The notes under the pieces: model-generated
Seen by the model: only the letters and a program-made list of their open reading frames with translations
What the model was told of the DNA's origin: nothing
Databases searched by the model: none
Source: Dehalococcoidales bacterium
Lineage (GTDB): Bacteria; Chloroflexota; Dehalococcoidia; Dehalococcoidales; UBA5627
Direction of reading: 5' to 3'
NCBI GenBank assembly: GCA_012719115.1
Contig: JAAYAZ010000132.1
Span: 1 to 8,049, forward strand
Length of the DNA stretch: 8,049 bases
Shown here: positions 5,689 through 8,049 of the stretch, one piece after another
Position numbering within the stretch: position 1 is the first letter of the stretch
How the letters are laid out: each line of letters opens with the position of its first letter
Translations under genes and position numbers: made by a program

Positions 5689-7011
5689 TTACTCCGTCAG
5701 TTTGACCTGCACCGGTGCGCGCTCGAAATCGGCTGCTCCCATCAGGGTGCGCGGGCGCAGGCGGGCAATAAAAGCCACGAACCTGTCGGGGATAATTTCC
5801 AGCCGCGTATTGTAAAAGGTAGCGATATCATTATAATAATCACGTGCCAGTGCGATGCGCTGCTCGGTTTCCGAAAGCTGCTGTTGCAATCGCAAAAAGG
5901 ACTGGCTGGCTTTGAGTTCGGGATATTTTTCACTAATGATATTGATTAGCGGCGCCATCCCTTTAAAATCGCCGCCCTTTTCGCCGGGCGCAGTAGCCTG
6001 CGATTGACTTCGCAGTTCGGCAATCAGTGTCTGCACATCGGATTCATAACAGCGATAACCCTCGACAGTCTTAACCAGATTGGGGATTAAATCATAGCGA
6101 CGTTTCAACTGGATATCCACCTGCGACCAGCCCTGTTTAACACGATTGTGCAAATTTACGAGGCTGTTATAAACATTCAAAATCCATGCCAGTATAAAAA
6201 TAAAAAGATAAATAGCGGCGGTGGCTATAAAAGGTTGCCAGACGAATACCGGCATACCTCCCCCCATATAAGTTAAAGCAGCGGCTCCACCGAGTGCACA
6301 CAGCAAGCCGGCTATCAGCCATAACCAGAACCCGCGCAGATAAGACGAGCGTACCTGCTTTTCGGTGCGGTTTGAGATTATATACATTTTTACATCTTTA
6401 TCCCATGCTATTTCGGCAGCAACCATATCCTGCCTTTCATGTGCCTGCCCGATAACATAGAGCATGGTATGCAACGGAATGGCAGATTCGTAAAATCTTC
6501 GTCTGTGGGTGGTGTGGGGAATCTCTCTAACCGGGCACTTTCCGTAATAAAGGTCATCTGCCGGAGTACATTTTTCATCAAAAACCCTGATATTCTGGAT
6601 GTCGGCGCCATCCGGAACGATGCGTATCAAACCGGCATCGTCCTTTAGATAGAAAGGAACCGATTTTTCCTCGCCGGCTATATTTTTCCAGCCGCTTTCA
6701 GTACGGGTACGTGAATGTACGTGCCCCTGCGCATCTGTGTAAGTTTCATGTACCGTGCGCGACCAATGCTCATCTACCTGCCAGCAGTATTGCACGCATT
6801 TCTTTCCGGCAAGATAGCTTATGAGCGGTTCATCGCTTTCGGCAGTTCCTTTCAGTTCGGTCAGCCCGATAAAAACCCCCTGCGTTTTGGATGTCGGGCA
6901 ATCGTCGATGGTGCGCATATACTTGAAAGCACGAAAAGCCGCCACCATACAGCCGATAGCAGCCAGAATGGCAACGATGGTAATCACAATGGTTAGCGTT
7001 TCAGAAGGCAT
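5689..7011 (-). CDS. GIDE-like domain / LemA domain fusion membrane protein
   Basis: Membrane protein of 440 residues. Predicted order: span 1 (about 5-28), a GIDE-like domain (about 50-215), span 2 (226-248), span 3 (256-279), then a LemA domain (280-425). The first domain resembles the region shared with the MULAN/GIDE ubiquitin-ligase family: paired cysteines in GKKCVQYCW (69-77), then SVPFYLKDDAGLIRIVPDGA (117-136). No RING finger is present, so ligase activity is not implied. The LemA part shows YNSLVNLHNRVKQGWSQVDI (281-300), RRYDLIPNLVKTVEGY (304-319) and YPELKASQSF with LSETEQRIALARDYYND (379-395), long helices likely forming a coiled bundle. LemA function is poorly defined. ATG 7011 has an in-frame TGA two codons upstream and no Shine-Dalgarno; a promoter 7-35 nt away predicts a leaderless mRNA. 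No terminator separates it from the crcB riboswitch. Confidence 0.85.
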   Translation of the reverse strand: MPSETLTIVITIVAILAAIGCMVAAFRAFKYMRTIDDCPTSKTQGVFIGLTELKGTAESDEPLISYLAGKKCVQYCWQVDEHWSRTVHETYTDAQGHVHSRTRTESGWKNIAGEEKSVPFYLKDDAGLIRIVPDGADIQNIRVFDEKCTPADDLYYGKCPVREIPHTTHRRRFYESAIPLHTMLYVIGQAHERQDMVAAEIAWDKDVKMYIISNRTEKQVRSSYLRGFWLWLIAGLLCALGGAAALTYMGGGMPVFVWQPFIATAAIYLFIFILAWILNVYNSLVNLHNRVKQGWSQVDIQLKRRYDLIPNLVKTVEGYRCYESDVQTLIAELRSQSQATAPGEKGGDFKGMAPLINIISEKYPELKASQSFLRLQQQLSETEQRIALARDYYNDIATFYNTRLEIIPDRFVAFIARLRPRTLMGAADFERAPVQVKLTE

Positions 7012-7017
7012 GCGTCA

Positions 7018-7046
7018 ATTTTAGAATAGCCGGAGCATTAGGTCAA
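7018..7046 (-). promoter_or_regulatory. Promoter predicting a leaderless mRNA for the GIDE-LemA gene
   Basis: Minus-strand -35 TTGACC (7041-7046), a 17-nt spacer and -10 TAAAAT (7018-7023). Exactly six bases (TGACGC) separate the -10 from the ATG at 7011, putting the predicted transcription start on, or within a base of, the A of the ATG. This explains the missing Shine-Dalgarno. It sits just beyond the terminator of the upstream lipoprotein gene. Confidence 0.72.
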
Positions 7047-7054
7047 TATTTAAT

Positions 7055-7089
7055 AAAAAGCTCCCCGCGGCTTTGCAGCCACGGGAAGC
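7055..7089 (-). terminator. Strong intrinsic terminator after the lipoprotein gene
   Basis: On the minus strand GCTTCCCGTGGC (7078-7089) pairs with GCCGCGGGGAGC (7060-7071) over 12 bp with two G-U pairs and a 6-nt loop (TGCAAA). Five Ts (7055-7059) and further AT-rich sequence follow. It starts about 25 nt past the stop codon at 7115. Confidence 0.93.
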
Positions 7090-7114
7090 AATAAGGGGAG
7101 GAGAACACTAATTA

Positions 7115-7831
7115 TTATTTAGCTTCCAGGGTAATATTGACCTCTGTATAATAAAGAGTTGTCAAGCCTTCGAAGCCGGAATCGGTGCCGGCAAATATCC
7201 ACATATTGCCGTCGGCATCGGTGGTAACTTCCAGCGGATTGTCCTGATTAGCAAGCGTCTTTAGTTCATAGGTTTCGAAATCGTCGTTTACTAACTTGGC
7301 AACATTGCCGACAACTACCGCATCACGACCTCCCTCACTCTGGCTGCCCTTATCGACAGTCAAGGTATAAAAACCGTTGTCATCTACAGGGCTGGGTTCG
7401 ATTGCGGATGCCCCCACTTTAACATATACCGCTTCTCCGGGAGGGCCGCCGATTCCCACGGCACCGGCGGGAGCATTGCTAGCAAATGTAACCTCAATGG
7501 TAACCAGATAGGCGGTATTCGGGCTTAAACCGTCAGCGGATGTCAGCTGCTTTTTGATAAACATAAAAGTATCGTCGCTGCGATTCATACTGCTTAACAT
7601 CAGTGCTTTACCGCCCAAAGGCGAATCCACGTACCCGTAATCCAGTTGGTAACTGTCCTGTTCGTATTCTACCGGTAAATCGGTAAAACCGCCTGCCCAT
7701 CCTTCCGCATCCTGGTTTAAATCGAAATTGATGTCTATCGGCTCGCTATCAGCGCCGCAACCCGCAAGCGGCACAATAAACATTACCAGCGCAAGAAAAA
7801 CAAAAGATATTGTTTTTGTCATCTTTAGCAT
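7115..7831 (-). CDS. Secreted lipoprotein of unknown function
   Basis: From ATG 7831 the protein has 238 residues. A lysine-bearing N-terminus (K3, K6) and a hydrophobic core (8-21) lead to a lipobox Leu-Ala-Gly-Cys with Cys25. The mature part, about 214 residues, would be lipid-anchored outside the cytoplasmic membrane. Cys25 is its only cysteine. The mature protein is acidic and rich in Gly, Asp, Thr and Val, with alternating patterns typical of beta-sandwich domains; sequences such as FDLNQDAEGWAGGFTDLP and TAYLVTIEVTFASNAP recall extracellular carbohydrate-binding-like folds, but I recognise no family. A longer frame opens at 7864, but only ATG 7831 has a good Shine-Dalgarno, and the shorter form gives a normal signal-peptide length. 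No convincing promoter was found. It is a single-gene unit closed by the terminator at 7055-7089. Confidence 0.85.
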   Translation of the reverse strand: MLKMTKTISFVFLALVMFIVPLAGCGADSEPIDINFDLNQDAEGWAGGFTDLPVEYEQDSYQLDYGYVDSPLGGKALMLSSMNRSDDTFMFIKKQLTSADGLSPNTAYLVTIEVTFASNAPAGAVGIGGPPGEAVYVKVGASAIEPSPVDDNGFYTLTVDKGSQSEGGRDAVVVGNVAKLVNDDFETYELKTLANQDNPLEVTTDADGNMWIFAGTDSGFEGLTTLYYTEVNITLEAK

Positions 7832-7838
7832 ATTCCGA

Positions 7839-7843
7839 CCCCT
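7839..7843 (-). promoter_or_regulatory. Ribosome binding site that fixes the lipoprotein start
   Basis: AGGGG on the minus strand, 7 nt before ATG 7831. The alternative ATG at 7864 has only AT-rich sequence upstream and would place this site inside the gene, adding eleven residues ahead of an already complete signal peptide. Confidence 0.75.
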
Positions 7844-7919
7844 TTTTATAATTAATAATTTCATATAAACTATAACGCCAGATAAAGAGAAAAGTTAGGC
7901 ATTGTATAAACAATAAATA

Positions 7920-8049
7920 TTAACTATTCGGTTTTTTCTCCAGCTTTTTTCCGCTCCATACTATATAAACTAAAGCCAGGATTAGAAGGATAATGGAGAT
8001 AATTACCGTGCTGATTACTTCAGTATGCTGACCGGCAAATCCGCTCGAA
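7920..8049 (-). CDS. C-terminal fragment of a membrane-anchored protein, cut by window edge
   Basis: Reading from base 8048 to a TAA at 7920-7922, the frame gives 42 residues. A short polar stretch is followed by a clear membrane span (VISTVIISIILLILALVYIV, about residues 11-30). A positively charged tail then ends WSGKKLEKKPNS. A hydrophobic span followed by Lys residues at the very C-terminus is typical of a stop-transfer anchor with the tail in the cytoplasm, as in surface-anchored or multi-span proteins. The family cannot be told from this fragment. The frame is open to the edge, and the composition is too protein-like to be chance, but a partial call from 42 codons remains tentative. No terminator is evident between it and the lipoprotein gene. 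Confidence 0.65.
   Translation of the reverse strand, partial: SSGFAGQHTEVISTVIISIILLILALVYIVWSGKKLEKKPNS

Noticed and set aside
6439..7024. Open frames on the plus strand antisense to the GIDE-LemA gene
   Set aside because: Their sequences look random, carry no Shine-Dalgarno and mirror a well-supported minus-strand gene.
7832..7864. Eleven-residue N-terminal extension of the lipoprotein
   Set aside because: No ribosome binding site upstream of 7864; AGGGG at 7839-7843 serves ATG 7831 and the shorter signal peptide is complete.
7901..7914. Small hairpin ATTGT-ATAA-ACAAT after the partial membrane-protein gene
   Set aside because: Only five mostly A-T pairs and no directly adjoining T-run, so not a credible terminator.
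1..8049. Mobile elements, CRISPR arrays, tRNA or rRNA genes
   Set aside because: No transposase or integrase frame, no evenly spaced direct repeats, and no cloverleaf-like or conserved rRNA sequence was seen.

Overview
The window is ordinary bacterial chromosome. Every gene that can be supported lies on the minus strand, so the coding order runs from high to low coordinates. A lipobox protein, sigma-70/A-type promoters and intrinsic terminators show that it is bacterial. The moderate GC content and the gene set (marR with DrrA/DrrB-like ABC genes, patatin, MATE, DUF190-CrcB, GIDE-LemA fusion) would fit a Dehalococcoidia-like member of the Chloroflexota. That assignment is a guess from general resemblance, not proof. 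No tRNA, rRNA, CRISPR, transposase or phage gene is visible.

Right to left in transcription order. (1) 7920-8049 is the C-terminal tail of an unidentified membrane protein cut by the window edge. (2) 7115-7831 is a secreted lipoprotein of unknown function, closed by a strong terminator at 7055-7089. (3) 5689-7011 is a membrane protein fusing a GIDE-like domain to a LemA domain. Its promoter (7018-7046) sits so close to the ATG that the mRNA is predicted to be leaderless. (4) 4698-5677 is a complete fluoride-resistance unit: promoter, fluoride (crcB-motif) riboswitch, overlapping intrinsic terminator, the CrcB/Fluc fluoride channel, a DUF190 PII-like protein translationally coupled to it, and a final terminator. 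(5) 3151-4524 is a MATE-family exporter. (6) 2245-3069 is a patatin-like phospholipase/esterase. (7) 1-2170 is a MarR-regulated ABC export operon: a near-consensus promoter with overlapping inverted repeats, the marR-type gene, a DrrA-like ATPase and an ABC-2 permease cut by the left edge.

Functionally the region is weighted towards export and stress defence: drug or lipid export by ABC-2, MATE export and fluoride efflux. The clearest regulatory logic is in two places. At the fluoride riboswitch, the six bases that close the aptamer pseudoknot also form the base of the terminator stem. At the marR promoter, an 8-bp inverted repeat has one arm in the -35/-10 spacer and the other inside a 13-bp palindrome at the predicted start of transcription. 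I saw no novel multi-gene system. The most unusual items are the GIDE-LemA fusion, its leaderless start, and a mismatched P2 helix plus an enlarged linker in the riboswitch.
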